A stretch of DNA of 64,000 bases from assembly GCA_030753015.1 (NCBI GenBank), contig JASMDC010000001.1, forward strand, positions 124,001 to 188,000, in the 5' to 3' direction. Made by a program: the position numbers and the translations under genes. Numbering within the stretch: the stretch's first letter is position 1; each line of letters begins with the position of its first letter. Shown here in pieces: positions 16,379-25,893 of this stretch. The DNA comes from Candidatus Undinarchaeales archaeon (GTDB taxonomy: Archaea; SpSt-1190; JASMDC01). The notes beneath the pieces are model-generated. The model did no database searches. It was not told the origin of the DNA and worked only from the letters and a program-made list of their open reading frames with translations.

Positions 16379-17114
16379 GAAGCGACCATTTATCTGAAGC
16401 GTACTTCTGAGCCAGTTCCCTGCAATTATCACACTCTGCGACAGTCGGGTTACTGGGCGTGATCTCCAAGTCCATTGTATCACCAAAGGCACGAACGACA
16501 GAGCGCCACACCTCGGGAACAGAGGTGGAGATGCCTTCAGCGGTAAGCGTTGTTGCCCAGGATGGGGATTCAAGGCCCTTTCGCGTTAGAGATTCATCCG
16601 GTTTATGAAGGACCCGAAAGAGCGTTCCGAGGTCAGTGTCGACCATGAGGTAGCCATGGACCACTAATGCGTTCCGTCGACGGATCTGGGCGGCACCTGC
16701 GATCTTGCGGTGTCCTACGATAAGGTCACCGAACTCGTTCATTCTGGCATTAATATCGAAATCATCAAGAGCAGAGACAAGTGGAGCGCACAAGTGCTCG
16801 AAACCTTTGGCAACTGATATGGAGAGTTGATGCGAAAGAGGGACTATGACGCAATAAGTTAGGTCCCAAGCGCCATTGTGGAGCACAGAGCCACCTCCAG
16901 AGGGCCTGCGAAGTACAGGGATGCCCAGCTCATTGCACACGTCAAGGTCGATGTCAGACGAACCCTTGAACCTTCCGACCGAGACCGTGGGGCTCGGAAA
17001 GACCGCGAGCTTGAGGGTTGGTGGAGATGTACCTGATCCTATCGAGGTTGCAAGAGCCTCGTCCATAGCAAGGAGCTCACTTGGGGGATGATCATCCAAT
17101 ACCATCACGCGCAT
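16368..17114 (-). CDS. lplA: lipoate-protein ligase A large domain
   Basis: About 248 residues, equal to the catalytic large domain alone. Motifs are RRPSGGGSVLHNGAWDLTY for substrate binding and the KIAGAAQ lysine that contacts lipoyl-AMP. In Thermoplasma the matching small domain (LplB) is a separate protein needed for activity; none is visible in this window. The product attaches lipoate to E2 subunits or GcvH. I start at the ATG at 17114, 25 bp after the SIS gene stop, because homology begins there and the frame upstream overlaps that gene. Confidence 0.85.
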   Translation of the reverse strand: MRVMVLDDHPPSELLAMDEALATSIGSGTSPPTLKLAVFPSPTVSVGRFKGSSDIDLDVCNELGIPVLRRPSGGGSVLHNGAWDLTYCVIVPLSHQLSISVAKGFEHLCAPLVSALDDFDINARMNEFGDLIVGHRKIAGAAQIRRRNALVVHGYLMVDTDLGTLFRVLHKPDESLTRKGLESPSWATTLTAEGISTSVPEVWRSVVRAFGDTMDLEITPSNPTVAECDNCRELAQKYASDKWSLLRG

Positions 17115-17139
17115 GGGGCTGCAAGCCAGATGATCCACC

Positions 17140-18099
17140 TCAGTATATGAGGTCGTCGCTGATGGAAAGGCGTTCTTCATCCTTGAAGAAGTTCCATGAA
17201 GAGATGCCTCGTTCCTTTGCGAGTTCGAGCACAGCACGCTGCACGGGGACACAGTTCACGAGCGGAAGGAGCTCATCTGGTGTAGTCGGAAGGCAGACCT
17301 CGCACTCAGGACCGCACCCTATCATGGTCGAATTGAATCCTCGTTGTCGCAAGGCCGTATGCACATTCGTGATCTTGTCGTCAGATGTGGAGGGGAAGAG
17401 GACGATAGGCCTTGTTTTATCCATAAGGAACAACTCCACATGGCAGAACTCCTCCGTGTGACAGGCAAGGGCGACATCCCCCATCACTTCCGCAAGTTTT
17501 GCGGCGCTATAGAGGGCCGTTGCGCGGTTCTGGAGCGCACCGACCAGACAACAGGGGCCGGGGACGAGGCTTGGCATCGATGTATCCAGGGACGTTGTGA
17601 CGAGGTCGGGGGCCGCTTCGAGATCACACTCCCGTAAGAAAGGCATCATGGCAGCGAGCATGCTCGTGAGATAGGATGACATCCCCGGGAGTGGTCGGTC
17701 CGATGCGCGCTTTGGGAGTCGTGCCACCATGTCGGAGGCTGATGCCAGGGGCGAGTCCGTTCGGGACGTGACCGCGACGACCCGGGCCCCTCTCTCACGG
17801 GCAAGAGCTGCTGCACGAAACGTCGTGCGGACCTTCCCCGAGTTTGAGATCGCTACAAGGAGCACGCGTCCACTCTCTAGGTGGGCAGGATTGCAGAGGA
17901 TATCGTGCGGCTCGATGGCCTGACCATTAGCGACATGAGCTGCTGCGATGGCAGCATGGTATGAGTCCCCGCATCCCGTGAAGATGATGCGGTCATAGCT
18001 TTCCCCGGGATCCCATCCCGATAGATCGAGAGTGGCGCTCAGGAGCTCGGGCTGTGCGAGGATGTCTGCTTCTAGGGCACTGAGCAGGTCGTCGGTCAT
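17140..18099 (-). CDS. SIS-domain sugar-phosphate isomerase-like protein
   Basis: The 319 residues hold two SIS domains resembling the isomerase half of GlmS. The first has IIFTGCGDSYHAA and LLVAISNSGKVRTT; the second has TEEFCHVELFLMD. The glutaminase half is missing. The start abuts the stop of the small membrane protein gene upstream with no spacer, so translation is probably coupled. A phosphosugar-binding or isomerase role is likely. Its nearness to glmS (19376) suggests amino-sugar metabolism. Confidence 0.8.
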   Translation of the reverse strand: MTDDLLSALEADILAQPELLSATLDLSGWDPGESYDRIIFTGCGDSYHAAIAAAHVANGQAIEPHDILCNPAHLESGRVLLVAISNSGKVRTTFRAAALARERGARVVAVTSRTDSPLASASDMVARLPKRASDRPLPGMSSYLTSMLAAMMPFLRECDLEAAPDLVTTSLDTSMPSLVPGPCCLVGALQNRATALYSAAKLAEVMGDVALACHTEEFCHVELFLMDKTRPIVLFPSTSDDKITNVHTALRQRGFNSTMIGCGPECEVCLPTTPDELLPLVNCVPVQRAVLELAKERGISSWNFFKDEERLSISDDLIY

Positions 18100-18423
18100 C
18101 TACTCTTTCCCTTTGGGGCTTGTGCTCTCATAGAGATTGAGCTGTGAGGTATTACGGGCGATAGTGTGCAGCTCATCAAGCATACGCTCCTGGCTCTGCT
18201 CGAAGATGTATAGGTGCGAGGCGATCCCCAGAGTGATCGCAGCGAGCACCGTGATGTAGAACACCAATGAGAGAGCGAAGGAGTTAACCTGAAGGCTCGT
18301 CTCCAGATTTCCCGAATCGTCGGACATGGGTGCGATGAAACCGGATCCGATTACGAAGGATACAATAAGTATCGCAGAGATGGCGATACTGTATAACTTG
18401 GACATGAGGATTTTGTCGCCCAT
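18100..18423 (-). CDS. two-helix membrane protein, paralogue 1 of 3
   Basis: About 107 residues with two hydrophobic helices (about 10-30 and 50-72), then a charged helical tail (YIFEQSQERMLDELHTIAR). It aligns with the next two genes through the pattern SKLYSIAISAIL...FYITVLAAITLGIAS. I found no family. The frame allows an earlier start at 18432. It is adjacent to the SIS gene, and together with the paralogues it separates that gene from glmS. Confidence 0.65.
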   Translation of the reverse strand: MGDKILMSKLYSIAISAILIVSFVIGSGFIAPMSDDSGNLETSLQVNSFALSLVFYITVLAAITLGIASHLYIFEQSQERMLDELHTIARNTSQLNLYESTSPKGKE

Positions 18424-18479
18424 GGCGATCACACCACGGACGACGACCTCTAAGCTTTATATCGCTTGCGCCGAAGAAG

Positions 18480-18779
18480 TTACTTCTTCTCGACCGGACC
18501 CTTGTGCATCTCGGCCATCTTGTCGAACTTGGCCAGAATCTTGCTCTGGGCCTCCTCGATCTCATAGATCATAGCTGCGATCCCGAGGGTCACGGCAGAA
18601 AGGATCGTGATGTAGAAGAGCAGGGCCGCGATGAACTCGTTGGTTTGAAGGACGGCAAGATACTGGCTCGGATCGAAGACATTCATGGGTAGGATCGTCG
18701 CTCCGATGATCATGACGACCAGGATGATACCTGCGACTCCCTGACAGTAGAGCGTTGACGTGCGCTTTTTTTCGTCCAT
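18480..18779 (-). CDS. two-helix membrane protein, paralogue 2 of 3
   Basis: The 99 residues share the core of its neighbours: LLFYITILSAVTLGIAAMIYEIEEAQSKILAKFDKM. The region between the helices (NVFDPSQYLAVLQTNEF) matches paralogue 3 closely. A short cytoplasmic tail follows the second helix. The function is unknown; the helical tail could mediate oligomerisation. A TTTTAAA-like element near 18814 lies at plausible promoter distance. Confidence 0.65.
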   Translation of the reverse strand: MDEKKRTSTLYCQGVAGIILVVMIIGATILPMNVFDPSQYLAVLQTNEFIAALLFYITILSAVTLGIAAMIYEIEEAQSKILAKFDKMAEMHKGPVEKK

Positions 18780-18948
18780 GGGTACTCACTTGGATCCGGA
18801 TAAACCCCTACGTTTTAAAAACCTACCATCGACCACCGAGGGATTTAGCTGCCGGGAGGAGTCGATAGAATGAGTAGGCAGCGCCCACGACGTTTTGCGT
18901 CGTGGGCTACGGCCTAGATTTTTCGGTGCGTTCCCAGCAGGGACGCGA

Positions 18949-19293
18949 TTACTTCTTGTCCTTCTTCTCCGGCTTGGCCGGGGGGGTTGTCTTCTCCACG
19001 ATCTCGTCGAGCTTGGACAGGATGCGGTGCTGGGCATCGATGATCCTGTCCTGTGTCAGCTCGAACTCGTATATCATAGACGCGAGCCCGAGCGTCACGG
19101 CGGCGAGGATCGTGATATAGAAGATCAGCCCCGTGATGAAGGCATTGGTCTCCAGAACGGCCAAGAACTCAGCCGGCTCGAACACACCCATGGGTACGTA
19201 CACGGACCCGATGAGGAAAGCCAGCAGGAGGATTCCGGAAATGGCCAGACTGTAGACCTTGGACATACGCATTCGGTCTTCCATAGATGCCAC
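18949..19293 (-). CDS. two-helix membrane protein, paralogue 3 of 3
   Basis: The 114 residues share VFEPAEFLAVLETNAFITG and FYITILAAVTLGLASMIYE with paralogue 2. The tail is lysine- and proline-rich (KPEKKDKK). A TTTTTAAAC element at about 19322-19331 could be the promoter. The three genes clearly arose by tandem duplication. They have no recognised domain, and each is predicted to span the membrane twice. Confidence 0.68.
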   Translation of the reverse strand: MASMEDRMRMSKVYSLAISGILLLAFLIGSVYVPMGVFEPAEFLAVLETNAFITGLIFYITILAAVTLGLASMIYEFELTQDRIIDAQHRILSKLDEIVEKTTPPAKPEKKDKK

Positions 19294-19375
19294 CTTTGTA
19301 AAGGAACAACTGTAGTTAATGGTTTAAAAAGCTACTTCTCTCGCGTTTCAACAATGTGGGCCGGCTCCGTAGGTC

Positions 19376-21223
19376 CTATTCCACCGTGACGCTCTTCGCC
19401 AGGTTCCGGGGCTGGTCGACATCGCAGCCTCTCCGTACAGCGATATAATAGGAGAGCAGCTGGAGTGGAATCACCGCGAGGATGGGAAAGAGGAGGGGGG
19501 AGGTCGACGGCACGGGTATGACGGCATCCACGCCATTCGGGAGGTCCTCTAGGCCGTCGGGTACGACAGCGATAACCTTGCCTTCACGTGCCAGAACCTC
19601 CTGCATGTTGCTCAGGACCTTACTCCGAAGAGGATCTCGCTCGAGGGGGACAACAACAACGACGGGCATCTCATCTGTGATCAGTGCTATCGGGCCGTGC
19701 TTCATCTCGCCAGCGGGGTACCCCTCGGCGTGTATGTAAGATATCTCCTTTAACTTCAGCGCCCCTTCAAGAGCGATGGGATAATTGATGCCGCGGCCGA
19801 GGTAGAGGAAGTCCTCCACGCCCTCGTACCGGTGCGCGAGCGTCGTGTAGATGTCCGTCCTCTCGAGCACATCGCTGATGCGGCGGGGGAGCTCTTCCAG
19901 CTCCCTAATGAGCACGGCGAGCCTGTCCTGTGAGAGTTTCCCCTTGATACTGCCTAAATATAGAGTGAGCAGGTAGAGCGCGGCGATCTGGGACGTGAAC
20001 GCCTTGGTGGACGCGACCCCGATCTCGGGACCCGCGTGGGTGTAGACAATCCCATGTGTCGCTTTTCGCGTCGCCATGCTCCCGATAACGTTGCAGATGG
20101 TGACGATCTTCCCGCCCTCCTCAGCTGCTGCGTCCATGGCAGCGAGCGTGTCGGCTGTCTCGCCTGACTGGGTGATGGCGACGACCAGGGTCCGCTCGTT
20201 CACCACATGGTCACGATAACGGAACTCTGAGGCGTAATCGACCTCCACGGGGATGTGGACCAGGGACTCGATGAGGAACTTCCCGACGGTGCCCGCATGC
20301 CAGGAGGTCCCGCAAGCGAGGATGAGCACCCGCTCGATCGCCTTCGCTTCCTTCTCCGAGAGGGTGACATCCTCTAGATAAACGCCGGGAGGTTCGTGCT
20401 CCACGCGGCCACCGATAGTGTCTATGACGGCTCTTGGTTGTTCGAAGATCTCCTTGAGCATGAAATGCTTGTAATCTCCCTTGGCGGCCATGAGAGGATC
20501 CCAGGACACAGTCTTGATATCCGCTTCCACGGGCTCACCCTGTAGGTCGGTCACCTGCACCTCATCGGCCGAGAGCACGGCCATCTGTCGGTTCGCTAGG
20601 AAGATGAGGCGGCGGGTGTGCTCGAGGATGCCGATGGCGTCGGATGCCAGGAAGACCTCGTTCTTACCGAGGCCCACCACGATACCACCTGCAGAGCCAT
20701 AGCGAGCAGACACGATCCGCCCCGGCTCCTTTGAGGAGATGACAGCTATGGCATAGGCACCCTCCACGTGGGTGAGCGCAGCGCGTACCGCTTCGTCCAG
20801 GGGACAGTCGGCATGGTAGCGCTCGATGAGGTGTGCTATGATCTCGGTATCGGTCTCGGAATCGAAGGTGTGCCCCTCGGCCACAAGCTCGTGACGGAGG
20901 GCAAGGTAGTTCTCGATGATACCGTTATGTACGACGACCAGGCCGCCCGTACAATCGGTGTGGGGGTGGGCGTTGATCTCGGTAGGCTTGCCATGGGTGG
21001 CCCAGCGCGTATGGCCGATGGCCATGGTGCCGGGAAGGGGACACTCCTTGAGCTTCTCCTTAAGGTTATCTAGCTTGCCCACGCTCCGGCAGAGTGCCAG
21101 CCCGCGTTCACCGACGACGGCCACGCCCGCAGAGTCGTACCCGCGATAGGCGAGCTTGTCGAGCCCTCCCAAAACCAGGGGCACGGCCTGACGTGGTCCG
21201 ATGTAGCCGATGATGCCGCACAT
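19376..21223 (-). CDS. glmS: glutamine-fructose-6-phosphate aminotransferase (isomerizing)
   Basis: The 615-residue enzyme makes glucosamine-6-phosphate, the entry to UDP-GlcNAc. The start is set at MCGIIGYIG because the cysteine after Met must become the N-terminal nucleophile; the longer frame upstream is rejected. The glutaminase domain carries GHTRWATHG and HNGIIENY. The isomerase half has two SIS domains (ACGTSWHAG, ITQSGETADTL and GRGINYPIALEGALKLKEISY) and ends in the conserved DVDQPRNLAKSVTVE. All key motifs are intact. Confidence 0.97.
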   Translation of the reverse strand: MCGIIGYIGPRQAVPLVLGGLDKLAYRGYDSAGVAVVGERGLALCRSVGKLDNLKEKLKECPLPGTMAIGHTRWATHGKPTEINAHPHTDCTGGLVVVHNGIIENYLALRHELVAEGHTFDSETDTEIIAHLIERYHADCPLDEAVRAALTHVEGAYAIAVISSKEPGRIVSARYGSAGGIVVGLGKNEVFLASDAIGILEHTRRLIFLANRQMAVLSADEVQVTDLQGEPVEADIKTVSWDPLMAAKGDYKHFMLKEIFEQPRAVIDTIGGRVEHEPPGVYLEDVTLSEKEAKAIERVLILACGTSWHAGTVGKFLIESLVHIPVEVDYASEFRYRDHVVNERTLVVAITQSGETADTLAAMDAAAEEGGKIVTICNVIGSMATRKATHGIVYTHAGPEIGVASTKAFTSQIAALYLLTLYLGSIKGKLSQDRLAVLIRELEELPRRISDVLERTDIYTTLAHRYEGVEDFLYLGRGINYPIALEGALKLKEISYIHAEGYPAGEMKHGPIALITDEMPVVVVVPLERDPLRSKVLSNMQEVLAREGKVIAVVPDGLEDLPNGVDAVIPVPSTSPLLFPILAVIPLQLLSYYIAVRRGCDVDQPRNLAKSVTVE

Positions 21224-21257
21224 GGGATATATCATCGATCGGGGATAGCTTAAAAAA

Positions 21258-22274
21258 CTACTCCGCCGGGGCGGCATCCCGTTCGCAGGGGATCCGGTCA
21301 CCAGCGATCCACTGAAGGGTTCCCACTGTAAGACCTGAGACGTGGATGAGCGGGAACGAGAACGCGTGCAGTAATGCCTCCACAGCGATGAGGGGTTTCG
21401 TGTATCGTAGGGCGAACGCGAGGAAGGGGAGGTTCCAGATGACGATGGCAGGGCCTACGAGAGCAAGAACCCCGGTAGGGATGGCACCGGTGGCGCTGAT
21501 AACTATCAAGAGAATGAAACATGTGAGCAGCACTACGTTCACGGGATGATAAAAGGCGTTGAAGGGTCGGAAGGAGCTACCCTGCTCATAATAATGTCGG
21601 AGGTACGCTTTAACCCAGCACCTGTCGATATGGTACCGGCTCCGCCAGAACCTCATAGGGGCCACTTCATCTATATTGCTCACGGGGAGGTCCTTTGCGA
21701 GCACGATTCGCAATCCACGGGAGAGCAGGGCCCACCCGAGCTCGATGTCCTCGACCGAGGCTCGTGAGAAGCACTCGTCGAAGCGATTGGCCTCGAACAC
21801 CTCCCGCCGCATGGCCATGGCCGATCCGACGAGCACGTTCGAGTCGACGGGGTGGTTCGAGAACCAGAAGCAATAGAGGAGGTTGACGAAGGTAGCGAAC
21901 TTGTGGTCGTACTTGGTCGTGGGATCATACGGGCAGAACACCGCCCCGATGGATGGATCGTTCACGCGCTCGGCAAGGGCGGAGATGGTCCCTTGTTTGA
22001 CCTGCATGTCGGCGTCCAGGAACACCACGACGTCGCCCGAGGATGCGGCAGCGCCGCGGTTCCGTGCGGTCGCGGGACCGCTGTTCCGCTCCAGGCGCAC
22101 GACGCGTACACCCAAGCCCTCGGCCAGATCGGCCGAGCTGTCGGTTGAGCCGTCGTCCACGACAATGACCTCCAGTACGTCATCGTCGGTGTCCGATCCG
22201 GTCAGTGCTTTGAGGCATGCTCCAAGGGTGACTGCCCCGTTGTAGACCGGGATGACGACAGAGATGGTGGCCAT
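21258..22274 (-). CDS. family 2 glycosyltransferase with C-terminal membrane helices
   Basis: The 338-residue protein has a GT-A domain: VVIPVYNGAVTL, VVDDGSTDSS, and the DAD metal motif at about residue 92. A later RASVEDIELG segment holds the ED pair expected near the acceptor site. Two or three hydrophobic helices follow residue 230. It is convergent with nothing and divergent from the next gene, with which it shares a short promoter region (22303-22310). Together with the GT-C genes it points to surface glycan assembly. Confidence 0.87.
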   Translation of the reverse strand: MATISVVIPVYNGAVTLGACLKALTGSDTDDDVLEVIVVDDGSTDSSADLAEGLGVRVVRLERNSGPATARNRGAAASSGDVVVFLDADMQVKQGTISALAERVNDPSIGAVFCPYDPTTKYDHKFATFVNLLYCFWFSNHPVDSNVLVGSAMAMRREVFEANRFDECFSRASVEDIELGWALLSRGLRIVLAKDLPVSNIDEVAPMRFWRSRYHIDRCWVKAYLRHYYEQGSSFRPFNAFYHPVNVVLLTCFILLIVISATGAIPTGVLALVGPAIVIWNLPFLAFALRYTKPLIAVEALLHAFSFPLIHVSGLTVGTLQWIAGDRIPCERDAAPAE

Positions 22275-22302
22275 GGAACCCTAGAGCACTTCCCGCCAAA
22301 CC

Positions 22303-22310
22303 ATTTAAGC
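22303..22310. promoter_or_regulatory. shared TATA-like element of a divergent pair
   Basis: ATTTAAGC lies about 32 nt before the ATG at 22274 (minus strand) and 35 nt before the ATG at 22341 (plus strand). It could serve either gene. Confidence 0.4.
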
Positions 22311-22340
22311 TTGCGCGTGCCCACTTAAGCTTCGTTGGGA

Positions 22341-24080
22341 ATGGATGTTCTGTGGTTCCAGACGGCAGCGCTCTCCCTTGGATGGGCGTTGGTGTGCCTC
22401 GCCCTAGTCGGTGCACGCCACCGGCTGCGTTGGCTCCACATTGAGGTATCCATCGCTACGTGGCGCACCGTGATCATGCTCACCATCCTCGCTCTGGCGG
22501 TCCGTGTGCTCGCGCCCGCCATAGCTCCCCCCTGGATGGTGGGTTGGACGAACATGGAGCAGGGGCGGGGCATCCTCCTTGACCACAGGACCGGCTACTG
22601 CCTGGACGGGATGCCTGGCTCATGTCGCGAGAGCTTCCCCTTCTACACCGCCGGCTATCCCTTCCTCATCGCGTTGTCTTTCTTCCTCTTTGGCATATCG
22701 GATCTTGCAGCGCTTGCGGTCACCGTGGCAACGTCCGTGCTCTCAGTCCCCCTCGCGTTCCTGTTCGTACATGCTCTCCTCCGCCGCGAGGGACCTGCGG
22801 TGCTCGCTGCACTGCTCGTGGCACTGATGCCCCTCAATGTTGCCTACTCCCTCATGGTGCGCAACGAGGTCCCCTCGGTAGCCGTGGAGCTCTTGGCCCT
22901 CTGGGCGTGTCTTGCCTGGATGCGCCGCGGGGGTCGGTGGACCGCTTTCCTGTGTGCCGCGTCCACTGCCCTGTACGTTCAGATGCGCCCCGAGAACCCG
23001 GCCATCCTCCTCGTCATGGCCGCCCTCGCTCTCGCTCGCAGCCGCCGACCGCCCCTTCCCGTGATGGCATTGGTCGTGGGGCTCGCCCTCGTGGTCCCCC
23101 ACATCGCGGCTCTTCCGTTACATCTCACGACCTATGAGCTGTGCGGGATGTGGTATGCCGATGGGCGCGGATTGTTACGCCACTTCTCACCTGACTTCAT
23201 AATCCGGAACGCAGGATACCTGGCCATCTGGATAAACGCCTGGTACCTGCCTCTCCTTGTCCCTGCACTGGCGCTCCTGGCGCTGGTCGCTCCCCGCCAT
23301 AAAGCGGCCATGACCATAGGTCTGTGGTTCATTGGTAGGCTGACGATCTACCTTCTCCATTCTTTCCCCTACGATCCGCGCTACACCATCAACGTGACCG
23401 TGCCCTTCACGGTCCTTGCAGCACTCGGGGCCCGTCATCTCGCCAGCGGGATCGATTCTGGCCGACGGTGGCTCGTTCCTGGCGTCCTTGCCCTCTCTCT
23501 CCTCGCCTACATCCCCTACGCCTACTCACCTGGATTCGGACAGGAGGGTATCGCCGATGGGCACAGGACAGTGTTCAGGACCGTCCACATTGTCATCATC
23601 CCCCTGGCACTGGCGGGCTTGGGATTCCTCTCGAGCGACCGGCGGGTTCGGGCCCTTGCCATCGTCGTCCTCGTGTATGCTGCTGTAGTGCTCCCCCAGC
23701 CAGATATCGCCGGGATCAGGACCGTGGGCGTCAACGCACAGGTGCGGGAGGCCATAGCTTTCGAGGAGGAGGTGGCCCGACTCATGGGCGATCGTGTCAG
23801 TGGATGCACGGTGGTGACCGAGCGACCCTTCGCAGTAACCCATATCTGGAACACACCTGTGATCTACCTGGAACGGGTGGAGGGGATCGTTTACCGAGTG
23901 GCGGCCGGAGAGTGTCTTTACTTGTACGAAACGCGTGAGTGCGCTGACGAATGGTGCCGCGCCTTACACGACAATCCCGACATCACGCTCGAGCCCTTGC
24001 AGAGCGATCTAGCGCCCCCTCCTGGTGTAGCTCACTGGCTCCAGAAGGTGACCGTCTACCGGATCCGTCCCTCTGTGTGA
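22341..24080 (+). CDS. polytopic GT-C-like membrane protein
   Basis: This protein of about 579 residues has a dozen hydrophobic segments and a soluble C-terminal domain from about residue 470. It resembles the ArnT/PMT/GT39 superfamily in size and helix pattern. The first loop motif here is WTNMEQGRGILLDH rather than the DE motif of the other two copies, so the match is weaker. The soluble tail contains several cysteines (SGCTVV, AGECLY, RECADEWC). I start at the ATG at 22341; an in-frame TTG at 22335 is possible. Confidence 0.7.
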   Translation: MDVLWFQTAALSLGWALVCLALVGARHRLRWLHIEVSIATWRTVIMLTILALAVRVLAPAIAPPWMVGWTNMEQGRGILLDHRTGYCLDGMPGSCRESFPFYTAGYPFLIALSFFLFGISDLAALAVTVATSVLSVPLAFLFVHALLRREGPAVLAALLVALMPLNVAYSLMVRNEVPSVAVELLALWACLAWMRRGGRWTAFLCAASTALYVQMRPENPAILLVMAALALARSRRPPLPVMALVVGLALVVPHIAALPLHLTTYELCGMWYADGRGLLRHFSPDFIIRNAGYLAIWINAWYLPLLVPALALLALVAPRHKAAMTIGLWFIGRLTIYLLHSFPYDPRYTINVTVPFTVLAALGARHLASGIDSGRRWLVPGVLALSLLAYIPYAYSPGFGQEGIADGHRTVFRTVHIVIIPLALAGLGFLSSDRRVRALAIVVLVYAAVVLPQPDIAGIRTVGVNAQVREAIAFEEEVARLMGDRVSGCTVVTERPFAVTHIWNTPVIYLERVEGIVYRVAAGECLYLYETRECADEWCRALHDNPDITLEPLQSDLAPPPGVAHWLQKVTVYRIRPSV

Positions 24081-24084
24081 TGGG

Positions 24085-25893
24085 TTAGGAGCAGGGCTCC
24101 CGGCCGGACACCCTGACGAAGCGTTCGCCCACCTTCTCGACACCGAGCGGCTCTAGCACGACCTGGTGGGTGTTCTTGCCCGTTTTCACCTCGATGATGG
24201 TGGCGTTGGCCTCCACCTTGTACCCGGGGATGCGCTCTGCGTCGGCCGATGGGACAGCGAGAACGACGTATGGGCCAGGATTGATAGCAGATACTTCATA
24301 GTGGCCGTACTCGTTCGTTGTCGCGTGTCGCACCTCTCCTAGGTTACGGTCCAGGGGAGCGAAGAAGAGCTCCACGAACCGCGGCGGATTCCCGTCCACG
24401 AAACCGAGTGGCATGAGCTCCCTTTCCTCCACCCGGGCGGAGCCCTCGCACAGCACGCGACCCTGCTCGGATACAGTTCCCTCGATGGAGGAGAACATCT
24501 CCACCTCGACTTCCTTTGAGAACGAGCGCCCGATGTTCACACGCTCGGACCAGCGTGCCAGACCCGGCTCATCAGGGGTGATCACAAGGTCGTGGACCTT
24601 GCACTGTACCTGGTCCTTGGAGAATTCTCCTCCTTCGTACTGGTCGCAACAGGAGCCGATGCAGACCAATCCCGAGCTCGAGCCCTTTATCGAAAGGTCC
24701 ACGGAGCATGAGCCCTGACAGAGACCATCGACCTTTGCCGGTGCGCCCACCTCGGCCTCCGAGAGCTCGGCCGTGGGCTCGTCCCCTTTGAGGAAGACCC
24801 CGAGCTGGAACCAGAAGGATAAAGGCCGGGATTCCTGGCTCACCACATTGGAGGTTGGAGCGAGGTCCGTGACCGAGATCATTACGGGGAAGGTGACATT
24901 GTAGCGCACGAAGTAGAACGATGAGCAGGTCTTCTTCTCAACGGAGAAGGGGAGGAGGGGCCGCGGTATATAACGCACCTCCTTGGTGCTCTCGTACTCC
25001 TTCCGCCCCTCGTTGGCCAGGAGGGTGAAGTTCACGTCGCGGTCGTTGAGCACCGCGTTCCAGTGGATGTTCACGGCCTTCTTGGCCCGAACGCGGCGGA
25101 GCTCGCGGGCGACGGCGAGCTTCGCATTCTCGCGGAAGGGGTAGATGAGCTCGTTCCGATGCTTTGATGGCGGATTGTCACAATCGATGTTCTTGGCCGC
25201 TTCGCCACCGGGTGGTGTGGGGATGCGATAGTCCTGGATGAGCGATGTGAGCAATGCCTTCTCCACCATCCGCGTGCCCTTGTACTCCTCCACGTACACC
25301 TCGGCCTGGTCACGTAGCGTCTTGATGCGGAGGGGGAGCACGATTTGGAACTCCTCGTCGCTTGTTGCGTCGGATTCATCGGCTCCAAGGGCCTTCACCG
25401 CGAGCGCCATAGTGACCTTGACATCGTTATCGGTGAGATCGGCGGTCACCCGCGGCATCCCGATGTCCACTCCGGGCTTGGAACGGTGGTGCTCCAGGGC
25501 GTTGAGCATGCGGCGCTCGATGTCCCGGGCGAGCATCTCCTCCATGACCTCGACAGTGGGGACGTTGACCACGCGGCCCCGGTAGAACCAGTAGGGCACT
25601 GAGACATGGTTGAGCGCGGGCACGTTCCCTGGTGCGTAGCCGCCATGTGTGGCCATGTCCCAGACAGCGTCGTACACTGCCGTCCGAAGCCGTGCCTCCA
25701 CGGCGGTATGAAGGTTCTCCATGGTCTCTTTGAGCGAGATCGCATCGGTCTCCTTGATAGCGATCCGGTGCTCGACCTCTCGTCCCTTGAGCATGGAGAA
25801 CACGATGACGATGATGGCGATGGCCACGGCGATGAGCCCGATCATCGAGATCTGGCCCTTTCCAGTGGTCGGCACGCGACAGCGCATCAACAC
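24085..25893 (-). CDS. exported protein with pilin-like class III signal peptide
   Basis: The N-terminus has KGQISMIGLI followed by a hydrophobic helix, the pattern of archaeal type IV pilin-like precursors, which are cut before the helix. The rest is an extracytoplasmic ectodomain. It includes a Cys-rich block at about 390-430 (GLCQGSCSVDL, CIGSCCDQ) and a C-terminal beta-sandwich resembling a carboxypeptidase regulatory domain (EYGHYEVSAINPGPYVVLAV). It overlaps the upstream 920-residue gene by 7 bp, so the two are expressed and probably work together at the cell surface. No specific function can be given. Confidence 0.7.
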   Translation of the reverse strand: MLMRCRVPTTGKGQISMIGLIAVAIAIIVIVFSMLKGREVEHRIAIKETDAISLKETMENLHTAVEARLRTAVYDAVWDMATHGGYAPGNVPALNHVSVPYWFYRGRVVNVPTVEVMEEMLARDIERRMLNALEHHRSKPGVDIGMPRVTADLTDNDVKVTMALAVKALGADESDATSDEEFQIVLPLRIKTLRDQAEVYVEEYKGTRMVEKALLTSLIQDYRIPTPPGGEAAKNIDCDNPPSKHRNELIYPFRENAKLAVARELRRVRAKKAVNIHWNAVLNDRDVNFTLLANEGRKEYESTKEVRYIPRPLLPFSVEKKTCSSFYFVRYNVTFPVMISVTDLAPTSNVVSQESRPLSFWFQLGVFLKGDEPTAELSEAEVGAPAKVDGLCQGSCSVDLSIKGSSSGLVCIGSCCDQYEGGEFSKDQVQCKVHDLVITPDEPGLARWSERVNIGRSFSKEVEVEMFSSIEGTVSEQGRVLCEGSARVEERELMPLGFVDGNPPRFVELFFAPLDRNLGEVRHATTNEYGHYEVSAINPGPYVVLAVPSADAERIPGYKVEANATIIEVKTGKNTHQVVLEPLGVEKVGERFVRVSGREPCS

